Assembly (NCBI GenBank): GCA_022605425.2
Contig: JAKIMF020000011.1
Coordinates: forward strand, 682,001-746,000
Length of the DNA: 64,000 nucleotides
Reading direction: 5' to 3'
Source of the DNA: Hamiltosporidium tvaerminnensis
Taxonomy: Eukaryota > Microsporidia > Dubosqiidae
Part shown: positions 9,975-23,049 of the stretch, piece by piece
Layout: each line of letters begins with the position of its first letter
Position numbering within the stretch: the first letter of the stretch is position 1
The notes under the pieces: generated by a model
Told to the model about the DNA's origin: nothing
The model's input: only the letters and a program-made list of their open reading frames with translations
The model's database searches: none
Translations under genes and position numbers: made by a program

Positions 9975-12900
9975 AAAATAATTTGCCTCTAATATTTTTC
10001 TTTTAGTGGATCACTTTGTGAGAAATAATCTCGGGCAAAGATCTTTGTTTTTTGCCTTCGTTTAGTCGAGTTTTTTTATAAATTATATTTTCTCAGATTT
10101 CTTTCATTAGATTTTGATCCGAATATTTTTTAATTCCTAAATAACTTAGATTGTATATTAAAAAATAAAAAACTTCGAGCCTAATTCACACACTAGTATT
10201 CGTAAAATCGCAAAAAAAAAACCATTCTTCTGCCCATAAATTTTTTGCTTAGATTAAGAATAAGATTGGTTATTAGTCACAAAAGTTAAAAAACCCAAAA
10301 TAACCAAAGCTCGGTATTTAAATTTCATATAATTGGCAAATCTAATTTGAGCTTTAAAAATCTTAAAAAAATAAAATATTTTGGGTTGATAATTTTTTCA
10401 GATGGATCAAAGATAGATATAAGGGTATGAAACGATTTTTGACTCTATTCAATCATTTAATATTCCGATGATGTAGAGACCATGTCATTCCTATGGATAT
10501 TCAACTAGATGAATCAACGTAACATATACATATAAATGATTCTACAGTGAATTGCATCAATCAACTACATCAAAATCTAAATTATCAGTATATTCATATC
10601 TCAAAGAATGTATAACTTTTAGATTTAAAAACGATCACCGTTCTATAACGTTTAACGAAGATTTTTAATTTTGGAAGTTTAAATTTAAGTTGGTTTTAGA
10701 CTTTCTTAGATGAGTTTTTTATAATAAAGTTGTTGCAAAATTTTCATTTTTTATATATATTTGAACAAACTCTAGAATATTCTAAACACAATGTCTAAAT
10801 ATTTTTTTTTCAAATTAATATAAATTTTATTGACACAAATTAGTATTAGTCTCGGATTTTAATATTTTCAGTGTAAAACATGATGACTGTAATATAAATA
10901 AAAAGTGAATTTAAAATTGATGTCAAGATTAAACACAACGGATCTGAAATATAAGATAGAACAACAATTATAATTAAATACGCTATTTTACATTTGCATT
11001 ATTAAAAGATTGAATAAAAAAATATTTAAGCAGCTTTTTAGTAGATATTTCGGTAGAAAATCTTAGCAGTATGAATTGATTAGTATTAAGTATATCTGTG
11101 TGAAACTTGGATTATATATGTCTAAGTACAGAAGAAAAAAATATTTATCCTGCTATTTTACCATAATAAAAGCTTGTATAACGCATTGTTTTCGAAGATA
11201 CAGTGGACTATATAATTATATTCCATTAAGAATATTAAATTGGTACTAAAAAAGGATTATGATTTATTTAAAGTATATCTTGAAATAATAGAAACTAAAT
11301 TGAAGCTAAAAATTCTATGTCATATTGATTATAAATTTATATTGTTTATCAAATCACAAACTGTTTTAACTTTTAATGAAAAAAAAGACTAAGAAAATAG
11401 AATATAGTGTAGAAACAAAAAAATAAATCAACTATTAATGACAAAGCTAAAAATATAACAAAATAATAGGTAATGTAAAACCAAAAAACACAAAATTATA
11501 CTTAGTTTATATGAATTCGATTATAAATTTAAGAATAAATATTATTCTTTGATTTTAGAATGAAATCTTTGGATAGGAATAGCTTCTAAACATTTCTGAT
11601 TCATTTATATTTCTAAATATAATAACGTAATTTAAATCTTGTTTAAATATTTAAAAAATAATCTCAGTTTCAAAGAAATTGAGTAATTTACGTCTTGACT
11701 TTCAGATAAAAGCAATAATTTTATATAATCTATATTGATAAATTATTTATTTTGAAGATTTAATTTTTTTTATAAATTCGTTTTAATTTATACATTTTTT
11801 TAATCTTATTTGTTATATAATTAAAGTAATATCTTGATTTAGATTTTATCAAGTTATTATCTAATTTATATATAATTCAATCTTTCGAATTTATTTTTTG
11901 ATTCTATTATATATGTGTGTTCTGCATATAAAAACGATATAACCGTAAATATATTATTCTGCACCTTCTAACATGTGATATAATTTATTTTAATTTCACA
12001 GAAGAATATATAAATGCTTCATTATATTCATTAATAGAAAATCTTGATTTTATATGTAATACAACACAAAGACAAAAAATCTTAATAATTTAAAAGTTTA
12101 ATCAAGATTTTTGTTTAGAGATTTCTGATTTCATAAAAAACTCTTATAAATTCTGTTTAGAGTCTAAATTATAAATTTATTTTGTAGTTTTAATATTTTA
12201 TCTTTCTACTATTCATATGAAAAAGCATACGATGGCTAACTATAGTCTACAAAAAAATCTTTGATGAAAATATAAAAATAAAAATTAGCACAAAATAGAT
12301 AAAAAAACCTCAATAAAATTAATCGTCTTAGAGCAAATCTTGAAAAAGAATAAATTAGAGAGTTTTATGAATTAAAGGTATTTTTGAACCAGAAAAATAA
12401 ACAAATATAGAAAAAGACGAAAAATAAACAGATCTTATACAAGAAATACCTTTCAAACCAAACAACATGGTTTATATTAAGAGTTCTAAAATGAATGTTG
12501 TACATGAAATTATTCGACAAAAAATGTTGGCAAACGATTGAATAGTAAGAAATTTCAAAACATTAGAAGCTTTAATGTTTTCTAAATAATTGTAATACAA
12601 TTTTCTAAAGCCAGACTTATTCTTTTTGAAAATTTTTGTGAATCTTTTTAAGAAAATAAAAGTTTTCATATGAAAGTAACGAATCTCAAAATTTTAATAA
12701 AATTAATCTTTTTATTATTAAAATAATTTATTTTAAAGTGCAAACCAAAATTGATTCAGGATATTTTTTATAGATTTTTTTTGAAGATTACTTTCGTTTC
12801 ATAAAGTCTTTTTTATAAATGTGAATTTTTAAGACTCAATATAGAATCTTTTGAATAGCCTTACTCCAATTTCAAAATTTTTCTTTCCTATAAATGTTAC

Positions 12901-13364
12901 ATTCGGTGTTCTATTATATTACATATTAAACTTACGAGATTAAAATTTATTTGTATTATTATATCTTATTTCAGTAATAAATTATAAGGAGATGAATGAC
13001 GATAAAAATGAAAAGAATGCTACTTAGTGTATATCTGTACATAAAAAAAATAGGTTTTTAAAAATTAAATTCTTATCATCTGATGGAGAACAGTAACTAA
13101 AAAAAATATAAAACATATTTTTCAAATCTTCACATATAATTGAAATACTTAAATACAAATTTCAATACAAAGATAATTTCAATATAAACTACTAATTCGA
13201 AAAAATGGAATATTTAAGTAGAAAACAGTCACTCTAGAAAATTCTCATCTAATTCATTATTAAATTATAATTTTGATCTTCATATATAAAATTAATCGGA
13301 AAAATAGATAAATGTTAGAAAATATTGTATAAAATCCGAATTTTTTCGAAAAAAGAAAAAAATA
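9975..13364. other. Long AT-rich interval without recognisable genes
   Basis: About 3.4 kb of low-complexity AT-rich DNA. Only short spurious frames occur. I see no RNA gene, element end or coding relic that I can support. Confidence 0.5.
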
Positions 13365-13527
13365 TAAGCTTTTATATTTTTCACTTAATACTAATATAGA
13401 AATATACCAAAATAATTTTATATATATTAGCTTTATTTGTTATATTTTTTGCAAAATATAAAAAATAAATTATCAAATTTTTACGGTAATTTACCAATAA
13501 GTATTAAGTGTAAAATATAAAAGCTTA
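13365..13527. repeat. 28-bp inverted repeat pair upstream of a family pseudogene
   Basis: The left arm, 13365-13392, begins TAAGCTTTTATATTTT. The right arm, 13500-13527, is its reverse complement with one mismatch. The spacer is 107 bp. The pair ends 15 bases before the ATG at 13543. It could be a small inverted-repeat (MITE-like) insertion flanked by TA-rich sequence, or a large hairpin in the promoter. No second copy was noticed in the window. Confidence 0.6.
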
Positions 13528-13542
13528 AAAGAAAATAATCCC

Positions 13543-15052
13543 ATGTATTTTCACAAATTTCTTAGCAAGAATAATTATATTCTCATAGTTTCTTTGTTTA
13601 TAACGTGTAAATCTTCGTATAATTTAAGAAAAAGAGGCAGGACTAGTCTGGCGACGAAAAAAATCAAAAAACACCAGAAAAGGTTTCAAAGCTTAGCAAA
13701 AACTGTTTGAAAAAATGTTCAACAAGCAACACACAAGCTGGAAGCTCCTCATCTAATCCAAAATGTAAAAAAATCGATTTTAAAAAAACAGAAACCAAGA
13801 TACAGTCTTTACCCATGCGAACACCTGGTAATTTATCTTGTTCTTATCAATGTGAAGATGAGCGTAATCTCGATTTAAGCACACCAAAATCAAATACTAT
13901 CCATGCTTCTGATAAAATACATACAGATATTGACCTAGCTCGTTGCCTAGTCTCTCACCAATCTTATAGTGCCCCTGTCCTAGAGACATCAAATAGTCGA
14001 ACTAGATATAGTTTTGAAAAATATTAGAGAATATAGATTGAATGAAATATATCAAGACATATCAATAATATTTAAATATAATGTTTTGTTCTGTGATGCT
14101 TATAATACAATGGCAGTAAATACTTTTTTTGCAATACTTGATAAATTGCTCGAGATGGAGAAAAACATTATGAATGATAATCATTTTAGGACAATGGAAT
14201 ACAAGCAGCTTTTTAAAGAAAAAATCGAGGAGATCGATATTTCTACTTCGCGATCTACTATACTTTCAAAAGTACCTGTACTCAAAATCCTAAAAAAATA
14301 TGTCGATATCAAGAAAAAAAACGAAGGTTTTACATCAAAACTTTATGTTTCAATTTTCTTTGCTCTCGAATTTATCGAAAGTATTATATTCAGATTTCCA
14401 GCAGAGATTGAGCATATTATGAACCGTAATTCCTATTTCTATCCACAAAATTGTGATTTTGATATCCATATGAATATTAATTTAATTTTATATACTGGCT
14501 TAGCTTACATTGTACAAACAAGTACAATTACATTTCCAGATATACCTAAAAAAAATTTTAAGATATTACTTCCATTTTTCTGAAGCAGTAGAGTGGCATG
14601 TTGCAAAGCGCGGTAATAGATTTATTTATGGGAGATTATTTTTGAAAATAAAGATACATTGTATTTACTTGACGTAATGTTTTACTTTGATGATTCTGAT
14701 ATTAGTGATATTTATGCCTGTTTTGAGTCACTTGAGGGTAAGTGCAGATACGAATTGAATCTCAATAAGGAAACCGAACCAATTATGAAACTTTAAGCAA
14801 TAAACTTATTTATAAAATAATTGGGTATTTTTCAAAATAATCGAGTCCGAAAATATCGAAATCAATACTGCATCATCTTCTTTTGATTTAAATGACACGA
14901 CTTACAGAATTTTAAAAGAGCAATTCCAAAATGTTCCAAGCAAATGCAAAGATACTTTACTTGAACTCTTTCGAAGTACTTACAATTTTTTCCATTCGCA
15001 GAAGAATTCCTCAGAAAAACAAGATCAACATTTTTACAAAGAAGATTCGTGA
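13543..15052 (+). pseudogene. Secreted multigene-family member 2, frameshifted
   Basis: The ATG at 13543 is preceded by CCC and opens a signal peptide (MYFHKFLSKNNYILI ... ITCKSS) like those of the other members. The frame stops near 13710 and resumes in another frame (13707-14027). It shifts again near 14014-14027 into a frame carrying the conserved domain (NIREYRLNEIYQDISIIF, then VSIFFALEFIESIIF). It shifts a third time near 14565 (FSEAVEWHVAK block) and again before the LYLLDVMFYFDDSDISDIY block, the equivalent of FLPDIFFLLEESEIKEIY. It can be followed to a final stop at 15052. At least four disruptions mean the gene is dead or, less likely, misassembled. Confidence 0.75.
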
Positions 15053-15430
15053 GTTTTTATTGGATTTTTTATAAATTAAATTATGATTTATAATATTTAT
15101 TCTTTGTGTTTTTTTATCGATATTATTATTTCCAAATGTTAAAATTTTAACTTTAGTTGTTTGATTCAAGTTTTATTGTCATCTTTAATAGTGGATTTTT
15201 TGGAATTTGATTCATTTTATTTCAATAAACTTCTATTTATATTTGATAGTAAAAAAAATGCTCGCCTTAGATTTTTATGATATTCAAATATTAAAGATAA
15301 TATGAGCTTAAAAATTATAATATGTAATTTGAATATTATAAATCTCGAATTAAAACTAAATATTCTACCTTACCGGAATATTATTTTACACCTCATTTAA
15401 TAATAGATTGATTCAAAATGGTGTACAGTT
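15053..15430. other. AT-rich intergenic interval
   Basis: Nothing recognisable. It lies between a decayed secreted-family gene and an eroded SINE-like copy. Confidence 0.5.
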
Positions 15431-16155
15431 ATTTTAACTTTTACATACCACTTCATTTCAATACAGAAAAGACATATTGTATTATTTTCAATGCCTTAAT
15501 GCAGTTCTAGGGTTAACATAAATAGTTCTCTTTAAACACACCAACGGTACCTCATACGATTCTTACATCCAGAAGCTTTTAATTTAAAAGGATTGTAACG
15601 TACACTGATGAGGAAAGTAATTATCCAAACTGTGTTAATGTTTGTTGGATGGAGTGTATCGTGAATCGAAACCCACTTTAAGTTTTCCGTGACTATGCCA
15701 CATTCCTCTCACTTATGATTTTCCAAAGTCACTATACTTCTAGCTAAGATATATTTCGTCCCTTTACATAGAGTCTACGTAACTAGTGCAATTTCTTACC
15801 AACAGTTGTAACCTGTTAGTACTTTTTTAAATGTACAATTCCTGTATATACCAGGCGCTGGATTCCTTAATCCGAGTAATCAGGCTATTTTCTCAGCTTT
15901 ACATGATGATTATTATAATTTAAATCGTAGTTTTATAAATAGTTGCCAAAAAACGTCAAAATGAATTCTTGTAACAGGTTTCACAATTTCTTAGTGTTTT
16001 TTCATCCTTATAAAGGAATCTATGGAACAACAAGTGATTTAATGTGGTTGTATTTCTACATAAAATCCAAAAAGAAAACCAAGACGTCAATTTCATTTCT
16101 TTATTGCCGAACAGATATTTTTTTTGGAAGTTATCCTCTGTTATCTTGAAATGAC
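15431..16155 (-). mobile_element. SINE-like element, eroded copy 6
   Basis: Read on the minus strand, the element can be followed from end to end at moderate identity. GCAGTTCTAGGGTTAACATA at 15500-15519 corresponds to the block near the 3' end. Near 15850-15880 is the CAGGCGCTGGATTCCTTAATCCGAG equivalent of the CAGGCGCTAAGTCTTC block. About 16020-16060 matches the CCATGGAACAAC...TGTGGTTGTATT block, and about 16110-16150 matches the 5' end. Many substitutions show it is much older than copies 1, 3, 4 and 5. Confidence 0.65.
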
Positions 16156-16229
16156 TACAATGATATTCACAAATATAGCTCAGATTTTTCAAAAATATCG
16201 TAATTCCTTCGTTATTTATAAAGTTAAGA

Positions 16230-16345
16230 AATAAAAATCTAATAAAAACCATTTCCTTGGCAATAAGTGCGTAGAATTACTGTGAAATTCAATGTTGCTA
16301 TTTTAATGGAATATAAAACACACAGATTGTAGGTCAATCCGCTTT
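16230..16345 (+). mobile_element. SINE-like element, 5' fragment
   Basis: About 100 bases matching the first part of the element on the plus strand: CTTGGCAATAAGTGCGTAG corresponds to CTTGGCAATGAGTGTGTGA, and ATATAAAACACAC to AATAAAACCACAC. Similarity fades after about 16345. Confidence 0.4.
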
Positions 16346-17232
16346 AATTACGAAATGACAGATTAAAAAAAAAATAAAACATTTATTTTGCATCTTCGAA
16401 ACCGAAAAATAAAATAAAAATAAACCAAATAATTTGATATTAAAAAACTTCCGGGATGCAGGGTTTCTATCATGTTGTTGAACGGTGTAATTAATATAAT
16501 AACCGATGCTCTATGTTCTTTACCCAATCTAATGCAATACACGAATAATCTGATAACATCAAGATCCTGATTAATGGACCTAGAAAAATACATATAAGTA
16601 AGCTTCAAAGCCAATTAAAGTAGTAAGCGGGAAACAATAATATTCAAGCAAACTTACATTTTAGCGATAATCGCTTGTTCTAACTCAATTTCACCATAAT
16701 ATAATATCTTAAAAAGTAAAAAAACATCTTCTTTAGATTCAAATTGAAATGTATACGTAAATCAAATTCAAGAAATAATAAGGTTTCAGAGGTTGAGCCT
16801 TACTTTCGAGAACCACAACTACTAATTTACTTTAACTCAGTGATAGCACTAATAAATATTTACATTGGTTTGAACTTTCGCATAAAAAATCTTAAGTAAA
16901 CGTAATACAAGATTATAAAACAATTTATCTTTGTTTTTCTCTGTAAAAATTATTAGTTTTTTTCATCATTTTTTATTAGAAGGTATTTATCATAATATTC
17001 TCGTTTTAACTTTATAAAAAACCATTGAAATTATGTTTTAGGTATTAATGGACTTAGAGTCGGTTTTGCGCATTTTTTTATGGCTTTTATCCAGTTTTTA
17101 TATATCTAAGTGTATTTTTAATTTTTTAGAACCTTCTTACGAGATTATATATCCTAGAACAAGTGGTTAACATTTTGTAAGATTATGTACACGATTTTTT
17201 TCGCAATTGCACTATATTATTAAGGAGTATAA
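16346..17232. other. Non-coding interval
   Basis: No gene or element is recognised with confidence. Confidence 0.45.
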
Positions 17233-17490
17233 AAGCTAGGTTTCCCCACCATTTTAAGAGCAGAATTAACTTAGAGTATTATCTGCTTGTCGTAAGAGGC
17301 CATTAAAGAGACTTTTCCTTGACGTAGGAATTGGCGTAGGGCCAACGGTCCACCCTTTGTAACCACTAAGTTACGAAACCAGAAAAAATTAAACAGACCA
17401 ATTGGAAAAAACCGGTGAGCAGTATTACCGAAGGCGACCAGGGCTCCTACAGGGCTGTAGTGCCGATGATGATATAGACTGAGCCTTCTA
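17233..17490. other. GC-rich patch of unknown origin
   Basis: About 250 bases are visibly much richer in G and C than the surrounding kilobases. They contain an 83-codon minus-strand open frame (17271-17522) including VVTKGGPLALRQFLRQGK. The patch does not match either transposon family in the window and is not obviously rRNA. The string GTCGTAAGAGGCCATTAAAG at 17290-17309 reminds me of sequence common near non-LTR element ends in arthropods, but I cannot verify that. It may be a recent insertion or transferred DNA. Confidence 0.4.
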
Positions 17491-20400
17491 TTTCTTTCTA
17501 TGATCATTATTAATGATTTCAAAGCTTTATATGTGATTTTTCTATCTCATACTGCCTTCTTGCTTAATTTAAAATCGTAGTTCTCTTCGTATTTTTAAGT
17601 TATGGCCTTTATATGTGGCTCTATTCATATATGTATTTTAAGTTCTAAAAAGTAAATCCGATATATCTAGTTAATACCGTTTCTCCTTAAATCAAAGGAA
17701 ATCTCATTAGGCTAAAGTAAGCGTAGCCTTTATCGTTATGCCGAATCTACTATCTGTATTTTTTTACTTACTGAATTCGAAACAATTTTTTTGGGAAGTA
17801 AATAGCGAGTTGAACGTATATACTCTTTTTGAATTATATTAAAAAATATAAATATTTCTATAGGGCATTGAAATTTGTAATATGTTTTCTTAGATGGTTT
17901 ATTCTGTTTTTGCATGTCCCTTTGGGAATTTCTGAACTGGATGATTCTTGATAGCTCAATATTAAAGCCGATTACATATTTACGAGATAGAATAAGTTTA
18001 GAAATATCTTCATGTCCTTTTTTTGTCTAAAGTAATGCTGTATATCCTTTATAGCACGTCGAGTTAGAAACCTCTACTCTTTAAAAATGTCTACAGTGAA
18101 AAGCTTTTCTTTTGCATCCTAAAATACATTTCTAAATCTTTTTTCTACTAGAAGATATCTTCATCTAGTGGCTTTATGACAATTTCCGTGATCTATGGAG
18201 AAGATCTCAACCTTGAAAAATTACTACATTTTAGCTTTCCGCCACTTTAAGTATTTGTTTTCTAGGTTATTCGTAATGTTTGATATTCTGGGTTTTCGCT
18301 TTTATTTAGACGCTTTATACCATAGCATTTTGATTTATATGCCTTTTACTGTTAATTATTAGGTTCATTGGTACATTTAACTTTTGAATTCTCACCCTAG
18401 TAATAATATGTTTACTTTTTTAGAGCAATGCAAAAGTCGAAGAATAACATGTTTAATTTCTTACCCGCGAGAAGTACGGATCTAAAAAATTATGTTTGCA
18501 AGAGTTATGCGTTTTCTGATTTTTGGTCCAGGCTTAAATTATTTGTCATCAACAATTTTTTCATTATATAACGTACAAAAGTACATTGTTTTGAGCCGGA
18601 ATACTCGGAAATTCCAATTATGTAACGATTCCTGTATTATTATGTTACAAAATAAACCCGCTGCTTTCAATCTTGATAACAGATTCTCGCATGTTGATTC
18701 TTGTGTTTATTTGTATCGCGTTAAATGAACATTGTGGAATATTTAATCAGTATTTTCTTTTATAGTTACAAAAACTAACATTTTATTATGATAGCTGTAT
18801 CTTCAGATAACTTATCATAAGTGGCAGATTTCTCCCTATTGAATTGTATTATCGCTTATAAGTTCTTTCCTCTTGTTTTAAGTAAATACCAGCTTAAACA
18901 GTCTACTGCAGATCATATAAAAGACCAAATTAAGAAATGTAAAGTTTTTAGATTATGGTTTCCGCATCTATAGCGCCTTCTATGTGCCTAAAACTTGATT
19001 TCTAAAACCAAGGTTTCATTAAAAAACAAATAATAAATATCAAGTTATCGCAAGTATGTATTTATCGAAATATAATTAAACGTACATCCTTCTATGCTCT
19101 ACTGATATCTCAATATCGCATGTGATAAGTTACGTGAGCAAATCTCTGGATTCAAAAAAAAATTCTGCTTTTAGTTCATTCTGTTAAAAAATATGATCTA
19201 TGGAATTAATGTTTTTTTATTTAATCCAAGCAACTCTTAACTTGTTTCCATACCCCTTATTGAAATAATATTACTAGATTTCGCTCATTAAGCTTCTTTG
19301 ATTGCATTAAATAGTGTCTCTGATCAAAACCCTGCATTCTAATTACAGTTAAACTAGTTTTGTAACTTATTTTGCTGTAAAATTACAATTTTTTGTAAAA
19401 GTAAGTAATTGATTTGTAGTATGAACTTCTATGTAGATACCTCCATAAATAAAATTTGAAATCTTGTTGAATTGATCTTAATGTGAACGTTTGTTCAAAT
19501 ATGACTTTTAAAATATCTTTAAGATGTATAAAAATATTCATAAGCGTCAAAGGAAATAATTTTAAATACCATGTATACCCGCGATTCGAAACCTGAAAGT
19601 TTATTATCAATATTTTTAAATACCACATGCGAAAAAAATTTTCTATGAAAAGCACCGGAAACCAATCGATTTTAATATTTCTTACATGAACGTGCTGTAT
19701 TTTTTTTGATTTGCAACTTAAATAAAACATTTCATTTCTCTATGAATGACTATTTATTAAAATCACCTCTTTCATTCGTCTCTGAAGATATTAAATTAGT
19801 AGTAGTTATAACGAACGATTCAACTTTTGGAATTTCTTTTGGCACTATAAATCAATATTCATTAAAAAAACATTAAAGAACTCATATTTTCTAATAAAAG
19901 CCTTCAATAATCCTAATGGCAGTTTTATTTAAATCAATATAAAGATAGCTTTCATTAAGGCGTTTCTTTCAGAAATAGGGTGTTTTCTCTATGTATATTT
20001 TGCTTTGAAAGCCATAGCAAATAAATACAAACTTAAAATTTCAAGTTTCTTTAGTTTTTTTTTATATGACTTTGAATTTTTTCTACGTCTTCCTAGTTAT
20101 AGGATATCTGCGTAGATTTTAAATTTTTTTGCGCTCAAAATTGCCAGATTAGATAGATCTTTGCAGATTTACACTGCATTTAATAATTAAGTCGGAGTTT
20201 TAGCATTTCGTATATATTTTCAAGTATATATAGGCATTCACTTTTTTTAAATTCTCTACTTCTTTGCTTGATTTAACTAATATTTTTTTTAGTAAAATTA
20301 TGTAATTAGCAGCCTATTAAAAAAAACGTTGTTCGGTTATACAGATTAATTATATGCAGCCTTCTATACTCTTCTTATCTGGTTACATTTTCAACCTTAT

Positions 20401-20949
20401 TATGTGGTAATTTTTTGTAACACATCAATCGTACCAAAACAATAGAAGTTCTTATTTTAATAAGAATTATGGTTGGATTTTACTAGGCATTTGTTCAAAT
20501 AAAAGAATATCTTATATGGCTGCATATGGTTCATGAATTTAAGCTTTTTTTGTGGTAAAAATCAATCGGGAATAAAATATTTTTTTCACTAAGGTATATA
20601 AAGATATTTTTTAAGACAAAAAACTATTGAAATATATTTGAAATAATTAAATAATCTATCAATCAATCGACACTCTAAATATTTTAAAATAACTGTTAAA
20701 TCTGGCTTGCTAATTTAGATTTATTTCTTGTAATAACTGCTATTTTCACAGAAAAATTTTAAAAAAATTTTTATTTAGTCCAGAAGTATTTTAAATAAAC
20801 AGGAATTTAATCTATATTTTTAATTTATAGCAAATATTTTTATCGAATTATTTCTTTGATTAAATATAAATTACAAAATAACTTTTACATTTATCTATTC
20901 GATTCAATTTTTAAAAAAACTTGTTTAATTTATCTAAAATCTGGTTTAT
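17491..20949. other. Long gene-free interval
   Basis: About 3.5 kb with only short, unconvincing frames. Around 18250-18350 there is a vague minus-strand resemblance to the LINE endonuclease region, too weak to annotate. No RNA gene was seen. Confidence 0.45.
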
Positions 20950-21795
20950 ATGAAAGGAAGGAAACGGCTCATTCTTGTTGGCGTTATACTTGTTCTTATT
21001 GGATTTATTGTATTATGTGGTTATTTAAAAATTATTCGTTTAGATAAAATAGAGTCGTATTATTTGGAAGATTTAGAAAAAGCAACTAATGCATTCAATA
21101 ATTTTAATTCTGATGACATGAAAGATATCAAAAAAAGATTGTGTTTTAATTTAAAAAAACACAGAATATTGCACATGGCAGTGTATAAAATTGGATATCT
21201 CGCAAATGATATTTTATATATACTCGATAGAAACCTATTTTGTATTTCCATACCGTATTCCATTGTAAAAAATTGTGACGAATGTTTTGCTACGAAATCG
21301 GAAGATGTTCTGATGAAACAAATCAACCGTTTTATGAATAGATCTATGAAAACACAAGAAGAATATCGAAAAAAAAAATTTGAACCAGAAGAATCGAACG
21401 TAAATTTTTGGGTAAAAACTATCGATCGTACAAAAGGAACAAAAAAATCATATTTTGTGAAATTGATTGAAAAATTTAGGAATAAAAAATTCATGCATTT
21501 TAATTACAAAAGGTTTTGCCGGTTTATCTATGAGGCGAGTAAACCACTACAAAAAGATATATTTAAAAATTTTTACACCTATGATCAAAATTGGTGCTAT
21601 CTATCAAACAGATCTTCGTATTGTGTCTTCTTAAAAGATAAAATGGTATTTTATATTCTTAAAGATGCAAAATCTGATGGAGAATTTATTGAAAAAAATT
21701 ATGAAATAAAAGTTTTGAATTTCAAATTTGATACTAGTACCACTATAGATCTAGTAGCATGCTTATATAAGGCATTGGAAGTCCAAAATTCTTAA
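20950..21795 (+). CDS. Membrane-anchored protein of unknown function, 281 aa
   Basis: Intact ORF. Residues 1-4 are basic (MKGRKR) and residues 7-27 form one strong hydrophobic segment (LILVGVILVLIGFIVLCGYL). The remaining 250 residues are charged and lysine-rich. This is a signal-anchor (type II) or uncleaved-leader layout with a soluble C-terminal domain. There is no second membrane segment and I recognise no domain. Cysteines occur around residue 115 (NCDECFATK) and 220 (NWCYL). No CCC precedes the ATG, unlike most genes here, so the start is set by the hydrophobic leader. An alternative upstream start lies in another frame and is not coding. Confidence 0.7.
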   Translation: MKGRKRLILVGVILVLIGFIVLCGYLKIIRLDKIESYYLEDLEKATNAFNNFNSDDMKDIKKRLCFNLKKHRILHMAVYKIGYLANDILYILDRNLFCISIPYSIVKNCDECFATKSEDVLMKQINRFMNRSMKTQEEYRKKKFEPEESNVNFWVKTIDRTKGTKKSYFVKLIEKFRNKKFMHFNYKRFCRFIYEASKPLQKDIFKNFYTYDQNWCYLSNRSSYCVFLKDKMVFYILKDAKSDGEFIEKNYEIKVLNFKFDTSTTIDLVACLYKALEVQNS

Positions 21796-23045
21796 ATATT
21801 AAAATGTTTTTTTCATATATTTAATTTTAGTTCCTGATTTACAAATTTATTTTTTCATTATGGCAAATATGATCAAAACATATTTTTAAGAAAAATAGAT
21901 ATGATCTCTTAAAAAACAATTAAATTTTAAAAAAATCTTTGTAATATTTTATAATCCACCTGTGTTAAACCGTTTGGTTTTTCAGCCCAAAAACACCATT
22001 TTCGCCTCTTTGTTTGCTTAAAACATGTTGCTCTCGTACAAATACAAACACTGAAATTATAAATCTAGGTTTCGCAAGAAAGTTCAAGACTAACTTAATA
22101 ATTCACTTGTTTTTTTCGTTCAATGTACCACCATTTTTTCTAAAAAAATTTTAGTAAAAATATCTTTTTTTGAACCATACCAAGCTTTTATTTTTTCACT
22201 AATCATTTTTATATTCATGACTTTCACTTATTTTTAAGTACACCATAAACGTTTGTTTTGTAAATAAATTAATTTCTTTCTTTAGTCTAATTTTAAAAGG
22301 ACAGATTCCGTTTATACTTATAAATTATATTTATTATAATTTTAGGTGTACCAATTAAAAATTTATTAGATTTGAATGGGATATAAATCTGCTAGATTAG
22401 TTAATAAATTTAAAATAAAATCCTCAAAAGATAATTCAATCATCAAAGACAAAATTCATGTATATTTATAAAAACCTGGGCATTAATCAAGTTACACAAC
22501 ATATCTTAATGTTTAGCGGGAATATATTTGTAAAAACTGCTAAGATGGTTTGTAAAGTTATTTGTGATACATAGATCTCGATATAAAAGCTATATATCAT
22601 GAAAATCTATATGAGTCGTTGATAAATTTTTCGAGCCCAAAACAGGAATCTTAATATATTTATTACCCTTTATGAACTTTTAAGTCTTTTTATAATCAAA
22701 AATATATAGATTTTGTTCGTTTGCTTGGGTTTTAATATACCTTTTAATTCCAACAACATCATTGGCTAATGGTTAGTAGTAAAAATCTTTTTAAACATAT
22801 AAGCATATCACATGTTACAGTGTTATACTAATTAAACAAATATTAGTATAAAATTCTTAGTCATGTCACCCTGAAAGATTTATATGTGGAAAAATCTATT
22901 AAACATGAGTCTCATTTGGTTTAAAACCTAATTTTCACATTTTTCAGTTTAATAGATTTTTCAAGGTTTCTAATGAGTATAAGGTGTTTCACTGAATTTC
23001 CGATTATCCATTTATTTTACAGAAGATTATTATATCGAGAATCTT
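21796..23045. other. AT-rich intergenic interval
   Basis: No gene is recognised. A perfect 16-bp inverted pair (GAAAAATCTATTAAAC at 22889-22904 and its complement at 22947-22962, spacer 42 bp) could form a hairpin, though its significance in such AT-rich DNA is doubtful. Confidence 0.4.
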
Positions 23046-23049
23046 GAAG

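Noticed and set aside
21060-21494. 144-codon minus-strand ORF
   Set aside because: It lies entirely inside the plus-strand gene at 20950-21795, which has the signal-anchor and better codon pattern.
22889-22962. 16-bp perfect inverted pair as a terminator or element end
   Set aside because: It lies far from any gene end and such short AT-rich pairs are expected by chance in this sequence.
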